Of a stretch of DNA of 64,000 nt, positions 1 to 13,562 are shown one piece after another. The notes beneath the pieces are model-generated. The model searched no databases, was not told where the DNA came from, and was given only the letters and a program-made list of their open reading frames with translations. The DNA is from Lepidurus packardi (lineage: Eukaryota; Arthropoda; Branchiopoda; Notostraca; Triopsidae), in assembly GCA_023053545.1 (NCBI GenBank), contig JAKZAN010000004.1, positions 11,222,001 to 11,286,000 of the forward strand. Direction: 5' to 3'. The position numbers were made by a program, and so were the translations under genes. Position 1 is the first letter of the stretch; each line of letters starts with the position of its first letter.

Positions 1-1764
1 GGCAACGGCGGATGCACTGAAGAAGGGTAAGATGAGGGGGAATCGCCGAAGTCGCGGTCGCTGTGACTCGACTCGGGGGAAGGTTGTGTGTACTGGAAGC
101 TGCTGGTACTGCCGATGGCGAGCAAACCCGCTTTGGGTGACACCGGATGATGAAGATGGCTCAACTTCTCCCGTTTGATGGGTCGGATGAGGGGATGATC
201 TACGTCGTGGTCCGGGGACGGCGCGTCGGTTAGAGGCGGGGGCGTGAGCGACGTATCGGAGATGGATCGTTTGCTCTTGCTCGGCGGCTGATTCGTCTGA
301 TTGAGCGAGGATGAGTCGCGAGAGGATGAGTTGGGCGAGCTGAGGGTTGGCGAAGGAGCCGATTTCCCGTTACGCGGGAGCATGAGGAAAGAGGTCGGAG
401 TATCGTCGTTGGGTTCGGATTTGGTTTGAGACCCGGCCGGGCTCGGACTGTTGGTGTGGTACAGATGGCTGGAATCCATGGAGAGGCCCGTTTGTTCTTG
501 CAACAGGCAGTGGATCTTGAACCAGTTGGAGCGGCGACCGTAGCGCGACCCGCTTTTGGACATGCCCACTAAAAGGCACTTGCGCAGGCGACAAGCCTTG
601 CAGGAAGTGCGGTTTTTCTTGTCGATCACGCAGTTGCCGCCGTGTTTGCATTCCTGGATGGCTGAAACGTTACTATAGGTCCGTCCGAAGAATGACTGTT
701 GAAATTGCGAAAAGAAAACAGGAGGAATTTAGATATTTGCTCTGGAAATACTTCAGCGGTGCAAGAAAAGAGAACTTTGCTACCGTTCCATAATTAAAAA
801 GTTATTTAAAATAAGTTTCGTTAATTAGAGAAGGAATTGCTTCCAAAATTTACAGTCACAGAAATTTCTGCGAAAATAGTATTTTTGAGACAAGGTCAAC
901 GAGGGAATTTAGTCTATTCTTATGATTTTATAGATTTTTTTCTTATAGAAATTGGAACTCGTTCGGTTTCCCCCATATTCTAAATAGTAAGCCACGAATC
1001 AAGAGTAGTACTGCCATTCATAGTGCACAGGCTTTCGTGGGTGCACACTGTACAGAGTTAGGTTAGGTAAAGGTTGAGTTAGGTTAGAAGCTAGACTAGG
1101 TAAAGCTAACCTAGCCTAGTTTCTAACCTAACCTAACGATCTACAGTGTGCACCCACGAAAGCCTGTGCACTATGAATGACAGTACTACTCTTGATTCGT
1201 GGCTTACTATTTAGAATGTGGGGGAAACCGAACAAGTAGCTATAAATTTGCGAAACTAAAGAAACTAAATTGAAATTCACAGAAATTTCTGCAAGAATGG
1301 TTTGGCCTTTTTTTAGTATCGTTGAAATAAATCCTCGAAAAAGAGAATTCAGTATAATTCATTTAATTGCGAAAGTTCAATGATTCAGGTCATTTAGTTT
1401 CACCTACATTTCGGAACACTTAAAATCACGTAAATGTCAGCATATTTTTAGGATCATTTAAATTCTTGAAAAAGGAATTTGAATGCAGTGTTATTGTTTC
1501 TTTATTTACGAAAGATTAACGAATTCCGTGCATGGAAGTGCACAGACATTTCCGCAATAATACTTTACATAGTTTGGCGGGGCTATTAGTTTGTTTTGTT
1601 CTTTTAAAGAAGAGACGAGCTTTTAAAGAAGAGACGAGCTTTTAAAGGAAGAGACAGATATGGGCAAAACAGATGAATGGACTTACTTTGCAACCTTCGC
1701 ATGTAAAAGCGCCAAAGTGGAACCCTGCAGCTGGCTCGCCACATACTTTGCATTTCTGGTTCAT
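1..1764 (-). CDS. knrl: Knirps-family orphan nuclear receptor (NR0A), N-terminal part, cut by window edge
   Basis: Two exons are visible: 1687-1764 (26 codons) and 1-695, which stays open to the window edge; about 257 residues in all. The protein is a DNA-binding transcription factor of the knirps/knirps-like/eagle group, which keeps the two C4 zinc fingers but lacks a ligand-binding domain. Finger 1 uses Cys5, 8, 22 and 25 with P-box CEGCKSFFGR; finger 2 uses Cys42, 48, 58 and 61. The family-specific knirps box follows at about 71-93 ([20 protein letters not shown]). The intron falls directly after CEGCK, in phase 0, with donor GTAAGT. Downstream the protein is low in complexity, rich in Ser, Pro and Thr, with an IKREK stretch. 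The chosen ATG matches the family start (MNQ.CKVCGEP), and it directly follows a pyrimidine-rich tract ending in TAG, so a 5' UTR exon probably lies further right. The family call is firm; the paralog choice (knrl-like, from LLVGMSKSG) is from memory. Confidence 0.93.
961..1233. repeat. Foldback element inside the knirps-family intron
   Basis: The left arm (961-1052) and right arm (1142-1233) are 92 bases each and nearly perfect inverted copies, differing at only a few positions. The 89-base centre is built from AGGTTAGG-type units and is itself partly palindromic, so transcribed RNA would fold into one long hairpin. It lies wholly inside the intron between the two zinc-finger exons. A diverged copy of one arm lies in the last KDM5 intron (61887-61997). 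It looks like a non-autonomous foldback or MITE-type repeat; I see no coding capacity. Confidence 0.85.
1600..1656. repeat. 20-bp direct tandem repeat, about 2.8 copies
   Basis: The unit cttttaaagaagagacgagc occurs twice, followed by a partial third copy with one inserted base. It sits 30 bases from the donor of the first visible knirps-family exon, inside the intron. Confidence 0.8.
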
Positions 1765-4700
1765 CTAGATTACAAAAGAAGATGGGAGAAAAAAAAGGAC
1801 AGAAAGAATTAGTAATTAGGTCTAGGTAACTTGTTATTGCGAGTTCTTCTCCCCCTTAAGTGGAAAAAAAGGCAACATAAACCATGATAAGGAGAAGTAC
1901 AACACGTAGATGGGAATTGGGAAGGAAGACCTCGCTCTAGTTTTAACCATATCCATCTATCTGTGTCGTCGTGAATGAGGAGGCACCGTTTTGGGTCTTG
2001 TTGTCATGTCTGGAGAAGTTTAGACCATTTTTTGTGCTTTTTTTTCACAAAGCGCCGATTCCAAACGTCTTAGAAAGTTTCCGAGCGCGGTTCCGTCCCT
2101 TGTGTTGTTTGTCGTAAAAAGGAAAATCGTTGTCATCTTCTTTACCACGGCATGTAAACTAGGGAAACGTGAACGTGAGAAAGTGTATCAACTACACACA
2201 TCACATGTAAATGCGACAAGGATTGGGCGTCTTACTCATTTCTATTGCCAAGTGGAGGAATCCCGAGTTTCACTTTTTTTCCCTTTCGTAGGACTTTTGC
2301 TACCTTATATTGTCGTCACCTTGGCGTGACAAGTCGGCTCGCTCCTTTTTGATAACAAATAATGCCACGTGGAAGACGGTTTCGCCTTTGTCGCTTTGTT
2401 GATTGTTCGATTTATAGCGGAACAATCAGGCCAGAACGTCATCCTGTGTGTCTTACAATAGGCTAGTAATCTCATGCATCGTACAATGTCACTTTCTCCT
2501 AGCCATTCTCGATTTGACCTCTTTTTTTTTAACTCTTTTGCTTCTTTTTCTAAACAAACTTTACTTGACTCTAAACAAACTTTACGTCAATTTAAAATGC
2601 CTAAATAAATTTCATACATTTATTTAAGAATTCAATTCTATCGTTTCGGATTGATTTAAGAATCAATTCTAAATTTCTTTGTTAAATTTCTTTGAAATGT
2701 CGGTTTGAAGTTTGGTTTAAAGTTGATGCATTTTGGGGTATGACCGTCACTGCCATCTCTTGCCAAAAATGATCATGATCAACTACTCGGTGTGGAACAA
2801 AAAGCTTTCAAAGCCTTCTGAAAAGCAATTACATCAGCTGTTCTAGTTTAGGCAACTTGAGACTCCTTTGAATACTATTTTGAATACTGTGAGCAGCTTT
2901 TTTCATTAGAAAGGAATGTGGGAGCTGGAAAGGACGCTCCAGAAATCGTGTTTTCGAAGAGAAGAAGAGCTTGTTGAGAAGATTGACTCGAATAGATGTA
3001 TGTAGAATAGATGTAGAAGAAACAGGAAAACATGTTGTCTATCACATGTCACTCGACTTGAAGAGTAGGCAATCCTTAAGTTATGCAAATCAGGGCTTGG
3101 AAAACCCAGTCGGAAGTGTTCAAGTGACAAAATTCATTTAGTTCAACTTGCGACTATGTTGTCACGGAGCTAACCTGATCTACCGCCGAGGCGATGGGTT
3201 CCAAGAAATGGAAGGAAAGACAAAAAATAAGCAGAAGAAGACGAAGAAAAGGCCAGCCCAACAGGTTTTTCACTTCAGGACTTGTCAACCTTTACGAACC
3301 GGAATCAGGCTTGGTTGAATTACTAGGTTTCTTCTTTTTTACGGGGGTTTAGAAGATGTGAGTTACAGTAATTCCCTTTCCATGAGATGGGTTGCCCTTC
3401 TTTACAATACTTTTTTTTTTAATATAAAAAAGAGAGAAAAAAGGGTTGGGATTGAGTGCAGAAGATTTGCTCTAGAGCACCTTTTCTTTAGTAGAATGCA
3501 CCATCTTTTTTTTTTCCCAGCAGAACGTACATACCACATCGTAAATCCTCAACCTTGAAGGAAAACCGTGTGCCTGTGAATATGAATTCTAATAACGACT
3601 TTTTCGCTAAGAAGTCCGAAAGCGAAAGTTTCTAGGGATTGACAATGGAAATCAAAACTTGACATAAAAAGGATATACCAATTCGCCTTGACAATTTGAA
3701 GAAACGAAAACTGCCTTGGAACTCGAAAACTGGAAAAAATTCCAAAGAAGATTCAGTCAAAAAAATAAAAAGACACTGGGCACGAACTCGTCCTAAAGGG
3801 GGCTTTCAAGGGTCTTAACACCACGAAATGTCGATTTCACATCGGGTAATCGAGCAGGCCATGTAATAGTCCCCTTTATTTCAGAATTTCTGGCCAAAGA
3901 AAGGAACAAAACACTGTGAAGGCTTGATTAGGTTGTGTGAATACCAAATGCCAACATGGCAAGGAGAAAAGGGTGCAAGGAAAGGAAGGAAATCAAATTA
4001 AAAATAAAAAGGAAAAAGTCAGCTGACAATAGCTCCATAAATCTTCATCTAAACATAACGTTAGCTTCTTTAGCTATTGTTTGTCCCGGCCTCGTAAGGA
4101 GTTAAGCAACACCGCTAACGATGCTTCATTAAGTGAGCGTGAAGGTGTCGTGTGAACTACTGGAATTGATGCCATCACACGCTCTTTCCTATTACCCTCT
4201 TTTAAAATTTAACTCCGAGGAAAACGAGGACTCTTTAAGTGGCTTCAAAACTTTTCCCCTTCGGAGGATTTGACACAAAACAAGCACGATTTTTCATAGT
4301 TTTTCCCTTTTAGATGTAGATTAAGTACACTGTAATGGGTCTTTAGTTGGGAGGCGGGGCTAGATGCCATCCCGTATCCCCTCATGGAAAAGGTCGCTGA
4401 AAACTTGTTAGTATCTTCCCAAGTCATTAAAATAGTGCAGCTACAGGGCAAATTTCCCCCCAAATAAGAAAGAAAAATGAATAAAAAATAAAATAAAAAA
4501 CGAGGTTGCTCCAAATACAGACGACTCACACGAGACTTGGCCTACACCAGGTAAAGAAAGAAGTCGAAAAATGGTTAGGAGAAGAATACAAGTTTTAATT
4601 ATGGTGATTGGAGGTGGAACCATCGCTTGTTCATGAAAATTGGGGCAAATATGCCCATCCAACTTGTAAACAGTACAGCACCAAAAGATCAAAGCTAGGA

Positions 4701-7700
4701 TCAACAAGAGCTTTCTACTTTTTGCTCCTTTTTGTTACGTTCCTTGTACGGGGGAAAAGGGAGTTAGGAAGATGAGTAGGACAAGGATGGACTGGAAATA
4801 AATCTGTCAGCTCAATGGCGACCCCTGTGATGCGTAGGACAATACCTACGCGTAATGAGAAAACTCTTATGGCCACAAATTTTGGCGTCGGAATCATCCA
4901 CGCACACAGGCACACATAACATGCAATAAACGTAGAAAATGAGGCGGGGGTAGTAGGTCAGAATCGAGATTTTTCCGATTTTCACCCCAAACTAGTGAAA
5001 CGGCGAACCTCAATTGCTGGGCACCGTGCGGTTTTCTTGGTATAGATTACGTTAGCCTTACCTTGTTAAGCTTGCGCTGGAGCGAAACGATGGTCTGTTC
5101 TTGTCACTTTGGCAGATGTTTTTTTTTTGTTCCTTTTTAATTTCTTTTCCTTTCCTTTGATAGTCCAGAGAAGTTGTTTGTAGAGCACTTTGGCTTGAAA
5201 TTCAGGCTTGAAATTCAGGATTCGAGTTGATGGAAGAACTTAAAGGCACTCGTTAGCGAGTTTTTAGTGCTCTCTTTTTACCCGTCTATTTTTTTATGTC
5301 CAAGATTTCATCGCTGGGAACGTTAATGCTTTGGCGTCCCGACCAAAAGAGAGGCCCAATCCGTTTCCTATTTTTTTTATGCCAAAAATCTTGAGTCGCC
5401 CCAAATAAGGCTCGTCCCTCCACACCAACAAAAGTCTTTCCAAGAGTGTTGCAACCTTGGGCCAGACAATATTACTCGGGTTGGGAAGACCCAGTTTTAT
5501 CCGATACCCATTCTACCACTTTTCCACTCAAACAAACCCCCAAGTTACGTTCCTAGTAGTTCCAGAAGCGAACGGGCAGTTGACGGCGGGAATCAAGAAG
5601 ATTGGGGTTTGCAGCACTGCGGAATAAACACAATCAAAACGGATTTTTTCTCAATTTTTCTCGCCCTTTTTCTTCAAACACTTTTGGCATCACGTTCAAA
5701 GATTGGAGTGGGAGGCTGGAGTTGAAGTAACAAGTGTCAACGCTACACGTGTCGGTCCGCTTGTTTCTTCTAAAGCCGGGCTCGGTGTACCCACAACAAC
5801 AACAAAAAAAGTACCAGCGCAAAAAGGGCAGTAGAAACGTTTGGTATCCCCCGAGTTTTAACTGCGAGTTTACCTGGCCAAGGCAGACGGCCGAATGACT
5901 TGGCCCAAGACTGGGAATCCAAAGCAGAGCACACACAACTTTTACCATGGCACCATACCAGCAAGGTCTCTCCACCACCACCACCACCACCACTACTCTC
6001 CTCCTCTTTTTCCTCAGGTAATACTCGCACGAAGATGGGCTGAAAAGCGTGGGGGCCTTCTTTATGCTCTGGGTCTTATGTTATACTCTATTGTATGGAT
6101 GGATATGAATATATCGTACCTGTCGGTTTCTCGAGGATGGACTTTGCAGCCTTGGCTGCTTCCAAGACGTTTTGCCAGGCCACCAGGCCATTTTTAGGTA
6201 AAGAACTATGGAAACTTTTGTCTAATTGCAACACATGCTCATCGCGGCTGGGGCTTTTCTATCTGTCTGTCTTTTTTTCCAGCGTCTAAATAAGTGTCAA
6301 ATAAAAAGTTGGCGATCTCGGGGTTAAAAGAGTGAAGGAGCCTTGTCTCCTCACGGCAAACGAGCCCGATAGCCCAGCCTGCTCCGGGAAGGACCTAACG
6401 GCATCTTGGGAATTGCTGGTGCATACCAATGATGGTCTCTTGTAGCTCCGGACTTTCTGGAGCAGACAGAAAACGGAAAATGTATACAAAATACCCCCAA
6501 AAAATTAAAGGGAAATTTTTTTTCGGAAGAGGCTGAGGTCTGTCCGCTGAGGTTTGGTTGCTCCAGATTGCGTCAGGTCCTCATGTTTAAACTTGTTTTC
6601 GTGCAGGATTCAGGATTTCGTCAGCGAAAGTTTGTGTAGTGAGGCAAGGCACTTAAGTGTACTTACGAAGGTAATTAAAGCTATTAAGCGAGTTAAAAAC
6701 AGCTATAATTAGCTTTACCTTGTACATTCTAGGAAAAAATTAATGGACTGCGTTGATTAAAGAAGGGAATTGTGTACCCTTGTTGGCGAAGAGCCCTGCG
6801 AAGGGGACAGTTTTGATTGAAGGACAATCAGGTCAGCATTTTTTTTTCATACGATTCAACCTTGACCTGACCAAAAAGATACCAATTTTGGCCAGCTCAA
6901 GGGGCAGGACTGAGTTCCGGTTTGCACAAGCTTTGATTGTCCTGGAATTAAGGGCCAAGGTTCAACAAGGCCGTTGCGTCTTCCATTGAGGGAATACAGA
7001 ATAATGGAATGAGCGATTTACTTTCCCCCTTTCCCTAGAAAAAAAAAATCATAACGACCCGTTGAAGGTTATTCTGGGGCAGCCATCGTTGTGGCTCTTA
7101 GGGGAGACCCCTGACGGGAAAGTTCTTCGTAGAATCGGTAACGACATGACGAATGTAAAGCCATCCGAAGGCAGATTCTCCAAACTGAATTCGCTTCGAA
7201 AGGCTTGTAAAAAGGTCACCTGATTACGAAATACAATGACGGTAGGGAAGCCTACTGTAAGTATGCTATAATATCACAGGATAGGTCGTTCGAATGTCGT
7301 GCGCCTGACAGGTTAACTAAGGTTTCGCTGTTTATCGCTTTATCGCATCCATTTCTTTTTTTTTAAGAAGAAATGGATCATTTTTCGCCTCCGGTAGGCC
7401 GCTTTAATGCCTAGTTAAGATCCATTCTCTGCCATGCAAGTTCTAACCAAGTCGTAAAGTTTCATTTCATTGCATCCTGAGAATGTCTTCTTCTGCCTGC
7501 TCGTGGTAGAAGAGGCGATGAGGATGACTGCGGAAGATTCCTGTGATTTGAATGATAAAATTGGGAGGCCGTGTGGAGTCCAACATTAGTCTGTCAGTTG
7601 CAATTCCCTTGGAAAGGAAAATGTTTCGCAAGGTAATCTTTCGCTGCGGAGCGGTTGGAGCAGAGAGGCAGAGACGAGGGAAGTTTTCTCTCTTTTCGGT

Positions 7701-10700
7701 CCGAAAAGCTGGGGAAAGGTTAGGGACCATTTATTTGTGTCCAAGTCCTATCTTGCCGTTTCTGGGACTGGATTCTTGCCAACATCCTAACGTTTACACT
7801 CATGGCTGAATACGTGCCAAATGGCGTGCCTTGGAAATTGGGCAAGAATTCAGCAATAGGAGCCCTGGATGTCACGCAAATCTGTAGTAATGTAACAGAT
7901 GAGCAAGGAGGCAGAAACACGTTTTCCCCTCCCTTAGTCCCATGTCATTGTCAAAGCTCTCTCTCTCTCTCCCGCGCGCGTTTTAACCCTCAGACGTTAT
8001 TATTCTCGAGTGCATTTCGCAGAATTCTTGGGGTTTCTCCCCATATTCTCATGCTGTGCCAGAAGTCTTACTTCGGCGCATCTTCTTGTCGACCCTGATT
8101 TGCCTATCGCAGGTTCAAAGATACCTGTTTGGATCAGATGGTTCAGTTTCGGGTCAGGTTTTTCTTCGCCATTTAGTCTTTCTTTCGTTCGTTTGCCTTA
8201 ACTCGGCCTGCGGATGCAACTGCCAAATACGGGGAAGGCAATTAGAACGTAAGGGGAAGCAAATAGGCAAACATGTGTGCCATTTTCATGCGAGGCTGCA
8301 CCATAAGGTAATAAAAGAGGCCCCCATTTTATAGCACTGAAAGGAGGTTGTGGAACTTAAAAAAATAAAAGATTTCAGAGCGATAAGAGGACAATTAGAG
8401 CTACGTTAAGCTAGGTTAGGCTCAAAGCTATTGGACGTGAAAATTTAACCTGGGATTATCTGAACCTAGGATCGGTTTTTTTGTTATTCGCGTTTCACTT
8501 CGTCGCCGCCGCCGCACGGTACCAGACACTATCTCACAAGGCATGATCTCGTTAATCCAAAGCTGGCAGCGATATGAACTTTAAACCGCTTTGCCTATAG
8601 TCAATTCCGTTCGTATTCAAGTGCATTCCAGGCCCATAATACCAAGATCACGACGGATACAACAGGACTTGAGGAAGAACCTTTTGTGCGATCCAGTCGT
8701 TTCGGTGACAACGATAAGAGCATTTCGCTTTCAAAATTTGTCAAAATTGAGCGTAGAAAGAAGTTTAGAAAGTGCTTCAGCTTTTGTTTCAAGTTATTCC
8801 CAGATCTTCGTGTGACAGTTTCTTATTTTATTAATTTATTGAAAAGCTCTGATGCCGATGGAAGAAAAACATTCCAGTTTGTCCTGCTCCTTCCCCGAAT
8901 AAAGGCAAAGGTCGTTTATGAATTGAGGCCATGTTATTCCCTTTTATTGAAATTTTTGGGACCTTGGATGGCTTCTGGAGCAATCCTGACCTACCCTGTT
9001 TGTCTCGTCAGTTGAGAGGGAAGAACAAGGAGAGCGACAACCAGATACGGTTTTTGATGTCCCACTGTAAATTGGGGCATAAACTAGGGTTACTCTATAT
9101 ATTTTGCATTTATGACTGAAGGGTCACCGAGCAAAAAAGTACAGCCGTGTGACTTTCGGGACCCACTCAAGTAGCATACAGGAACCCAAACAGTCTACCT
9201 GAACAACTAGTCAACTAACCACCCCAACACTTTTTTCATTGAATTTTTTGTAATTTCTTGGCTCTTTCTCCTCTGGGTAATAGCCGATTTACAGTTAACA
9301 CTAGGGTACAGGTTATACGTCCCTGGTCCGGTATGTGTCGAGTTAATTAGCGTATCCGAGGCTGTCGAAAAACGTCCATCATACCTTTGTTAGCTAGTGC
9401 GCATGCGTGCGCATGCGTGTTCATTTCATGCGGCTGGGGACCTCAAAGTCTTTTTATTTATTTTTTTACCTCCTTGATTATTAGCAACAGTTTCTTTTGG
9501 CCCAAAAGGTGTGGCTTCTTAACCTACACCTTTTTTTTTACCTTTAATCCAAAAAAGGAGGCACAAGTATACGTATACAGTATGATCTAGTTTGGAAGAA
9601 GAGGTATATTAATAAGAAGAAGAAGATGAAGAAGGAAGGACGTTGCTATCTTCCAAGTCTCTCGACTTACCTCGTTTGAAAAGTCTGTGGCGTTGGCACG
9701 CATGAAATCCATTAGGGAATGAGACCATTTTGTCGAGGGAGTTTGGAAACCCTCCACGAAATTATGAACAGGCTTTTGGGAAACTGCTACGCAACACACC
9801 AGCACCCATACCTCTTAGGGCAAATGAGATGAAGCTCCGTTATGATAGGCCTTTTGCTCCTCAGGTTAGTATGATTCCTTATTTATTCGTCAGGTTCCCC
9901 GAAGAAAACCAGTCTCCAGGTCACCTCGTTATGGATCACAAAAGCGCAGTGGAAATCCTCATGCAAATTTCGAGATTGCTACTATAAATTATGAAAAGAC
10001 CCCAGCGCACCCAGGCTTTTCACAGGACTTGTATTCTACTGACCAAAAAAAAAATATACATAAATAAAATTGAATACGAAAAAATTTGGGGGGGAAACTG
10101 TTACCCTACTACCCTTTTTGAAGAGATTTTTATTTATTTTTTTCCCAAAATGTATATCTTGATAAAGATAAGAGATTTATTCCCAGGAGAGGACTTTCTA
10201 AAAAAAAAGGAAAAAAACCAATACTATAAAAGGAATAGATCTCGCCTTGAAGTGAAGCTCTTGGAAACGGAACATTCGCTTATGGGGTGAAACGCAAACG
10301 TTTGGACATTTGTGGCCCATAGAGACGGATTCTCGATAATGTATATTTTAAAACCGTCTGTCTCGGGAGACACGGGCCCAAGAATGTACCCAGGTATGGA
10401 CGATTGCTTTTGTTTTACACTTTGAGGAATTTTTTCCCCTTTTTTGGCTGGAAAGGGCTCGGCGAACTGGATTTCTGGGCTTTTTTATGCATTTTGGGGG
10501 TGAATTTTTAACGTGTTTCCCTCTTAAGAGTCTCCAGAATTTTCCGGCTAATAAATAAAAGAGGCTAACAAGATCCTCGTGGCAGGAGGTAAGAAAAAAA
10601 AGAGCTAAAGAGTAAACCAACGCTTCACAAAGTACGCTCTTGCCCTTTGAATCCATAACTCGAAGGGGAAATCAAGATCAGGCTTTCTTTCGAGGACCTG

Positions 10701-13480
10701 TAATTTTTATTATTATTTTTTTTTTGCCTCGAAGAAGATGTTGCCCTATAAAAACCAAATTTGGAAAACAGCCCCCAAAATGAAGTTGCATTAAAAACTT
10801 TTTAGCACTTTTGGGAGGAATTTTCCTTCTTAATGCTCGAATTTATAAATTTATGAAGCTTGCGTCTGTCATTAGGCTGTCCAAATAATGCTAAAGCCAA
10901 GTATGCCTCATTTCCCTTAGAAAATGACGTGGAAAAAGTTACCAAAAATGCACTGTCATTCGTTGTTTTCTAGGGCAAAAATGCTGTCAGGAGGTCCCTA
11001 TACCTAGCTAGAGTATGGGAAGGTCCTTATGCTTTCGCCGGAAAACTTGCCAACTGTCAATTGTTAAATCGAACGTTTTTCAGACCTTTCGTTGTACTTT
11101 GGGTTTGCTCAATGTAAGCTGGGTACAAGGGAATAAGGCCCAATTTCCAAACCGACTCTCAAGGTGCTCAGGGTTAATGGCGAGTTCATTGCATAATTGG
11201 CCTTTTACAGGTCATGTTTGGAGGAAAAAGGGGATGGTGCAATCGCTTGAGTAATACCATTTTGACCGAATTTTCTTTGGTTCCTGTTGTTCAATTCGAG
11301 GGGCGTGTGGTTATGTGGAACGCCAACGTCAGAAAGCCAGGATGTGGATGGGATATGACGTGTGTGTTGCTTCCTTGCACCATCTACCATAAGCACATGA
11401 GGAACTGCTTCTCGACCGGTGCAGGAGGATCTCAAGCAAGGAAGCTTAGATAGGTGTATTTCGCATGGCAAGGAAGGAAACCCAACTTTCACCTCGGAGG
11501 ATTCACCATCCTGAGCGTGGTGAGGGGGAAAGTAAAAACTCGTATGCGAGACCAGGAGCTTTTTCTTCTCGCATGTGGGGATTTTTCGTTGCATTTCCTT
11601 TTGTTAGGAAATTGAAAAGAAGAACGGGAGGATGAGCCGGAAGATTGATTCGAAACCTCTTATGGCGAAATTTTAATTTATTTCTGCGGTTTTGCGCAAA
11701 GTGGGATGGAGGAATGGGGAGGGGGGTTTCAAGTGAAGGTTGCAATCAGCTCACTTACCTCTGTTTTTACCCTTATCGTGTGTCAGGACGGTCAAGGACT
11801 CTTGGTGGATTGCAATTTTGCAAAGTTTCCTGGAGGCAATGTAATATCGATATGTAGAGAAGGAAAGCCATCCCGCCAGTTTCCCTTCCAATAAATTCGG
11901 CCAAAGTTTACTTTACTTCTCGTTTTCGGGACTGGCTGGATTCTTTGGGGAGAGACAGACCGTAGCATAAAGAGACGAAAACCAACGTTGGGTAACGTGG
12001 AAGGGACGATTGTCGTCCTCATTCCATGAAATTAGCATCAAGGTTTTTCCTTCAGTTTTCGTAGACCGCCTCTAGGGAGAAGAAGAGTTGCAAAGGGACC
12101 CTGGTCTTCTTCTGCTTACGGCCATACATATAGACCGTGGGGCTGGTGGCCATCGAGTTAACCAGAGAGAGAGAGAGGTTCGAGTTTGGCGCAACAGTTA
12201 CCACCCCCTATTCCCCTTCACGAAGCCTCCGAGGTAATAGGTCTCGACTATTTTATCTTGGGGAGAGTTTAGGTTTATGGTGACGGCTTGCTACCTTGGC
12301 TACCTTTTCGGCCAAGAAATAAGAAACCAGACACATTTGTTACGCGCCAGAGAGAGCGAGAGACAAGAAGGTGGGACCTGAAGATGCAAGGACTAAGAAT
12401 TGTTTGTTTTTTTCGCCTTTGGAATGGAAGAACCCAATGTTTCGAACACACCTGTCCTGCCAATCTCTGGCTTAAAACATACGATTTTATTGCCGAGAAA
12501 TTAAGGGACAGGCGTCGAAAAGAGACATTGGGAAGTGGGGAAACTTTTAGCCTTTTTGATGCTAATTTTCTTTCTGTCGTTCGTGCTACATTTAATCACA
12601 TGCTTTTGGCTTGAGAAAGCTGTCCAATGAGTGGTTCCCAGAAAGTGAAGCTTTTACACTCACGTGGTGACCGCCGCTGCACAATAGAGGGTAGTACTGT
12701 AGGGAATGGTTATTGGAGGGCGATCCAGAACCAGCCAGAAAGGTAATACGGGACAACCTTGCGTGTCGTAACTCCGGCACGTGGTTATTAGCTTGGGCCT
12801 TTTGGTTGAAAACACAACGGTGCTTTGGGGGGGGGGGCTTGAAACATCCCTTTTCTCTCCGTTCTTCTTTAAAAAAAAGGAACTTTTTACAGAAAGGAAA
12901 TTAGGTCTTGTTTCCGAGGGGAAATTTATGGGATTTTTTGGGAATCTTTTATTTACCATGCTAGCGGGTGAAAACCCCACCCTTGCTTTTGCTGTTAGCA
13001 TAAGTATGATAGCGTTCTGATAATCATCGTGTTTTTTTGGGGGCTTTTTTCCCAGTGTAGGGGGACTTGACTAAAATCCCCTACTGTTTTTCTTTCCCAC
13101 CTTAGCATTCTTTTTTACCCCAGTGAGCCTTTTTTTCAAGAAATTTCAATGAATATTTCATGGTATTTCTTATTTTTTAAATTATTTTTCACACTGTTTT
13201 CAGCTCAACCTGGATTTCCTTTTTCATTAAATAATAACATTTTGTGTCATGGTTCAATTATTCAGCCTCTTTTTCAATTTCTATTTAAATTATTAAACTT
13301 ACTATTATTTCTTATTATTTCGTACTACTATTACTTCCGATTAAGTTGCATACTTTCGAGCTAGCATATGTTCAACTTTTGATTAAATGATTGAATGAAT
13401 TGAGAAAAAGTTCATTTTCTTTTCAAGAATTTAGCCTGTTTTCTGTCTAACTTATTGTTGGGTTAAATCGTTCAATTCAA
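1765..13480. other. Gene-poor DNA upstream of the knirps-family gene
   Basis: I see no supported coding exon on either strand. Content includes poly(T) and poly(A) runs, a CAC tract at about 5971-5996, a small hairpin around 7350-7376 (arms ATCCATTTCTT and AAGAAATGGAT), an AGGTTAGG-like patch at about 8400-8440, a pair of GCGCATGCG motifs at 9399-9420 and a G run near 12823. Open frames here are short, overlap on both strands and match no family I know. It may hold cis-regulatory DNA or untranslated exons of the knirps gene; that is inference. Confidence 0.6.
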
Positions 13481-13562
13481 TTTAATCAAGTTCAATTCAA
13501 TGCATCGTTCAACTCAATTCAATTTAATCAAATTCAACTTAATTTCATCGTAATGCTTATTT

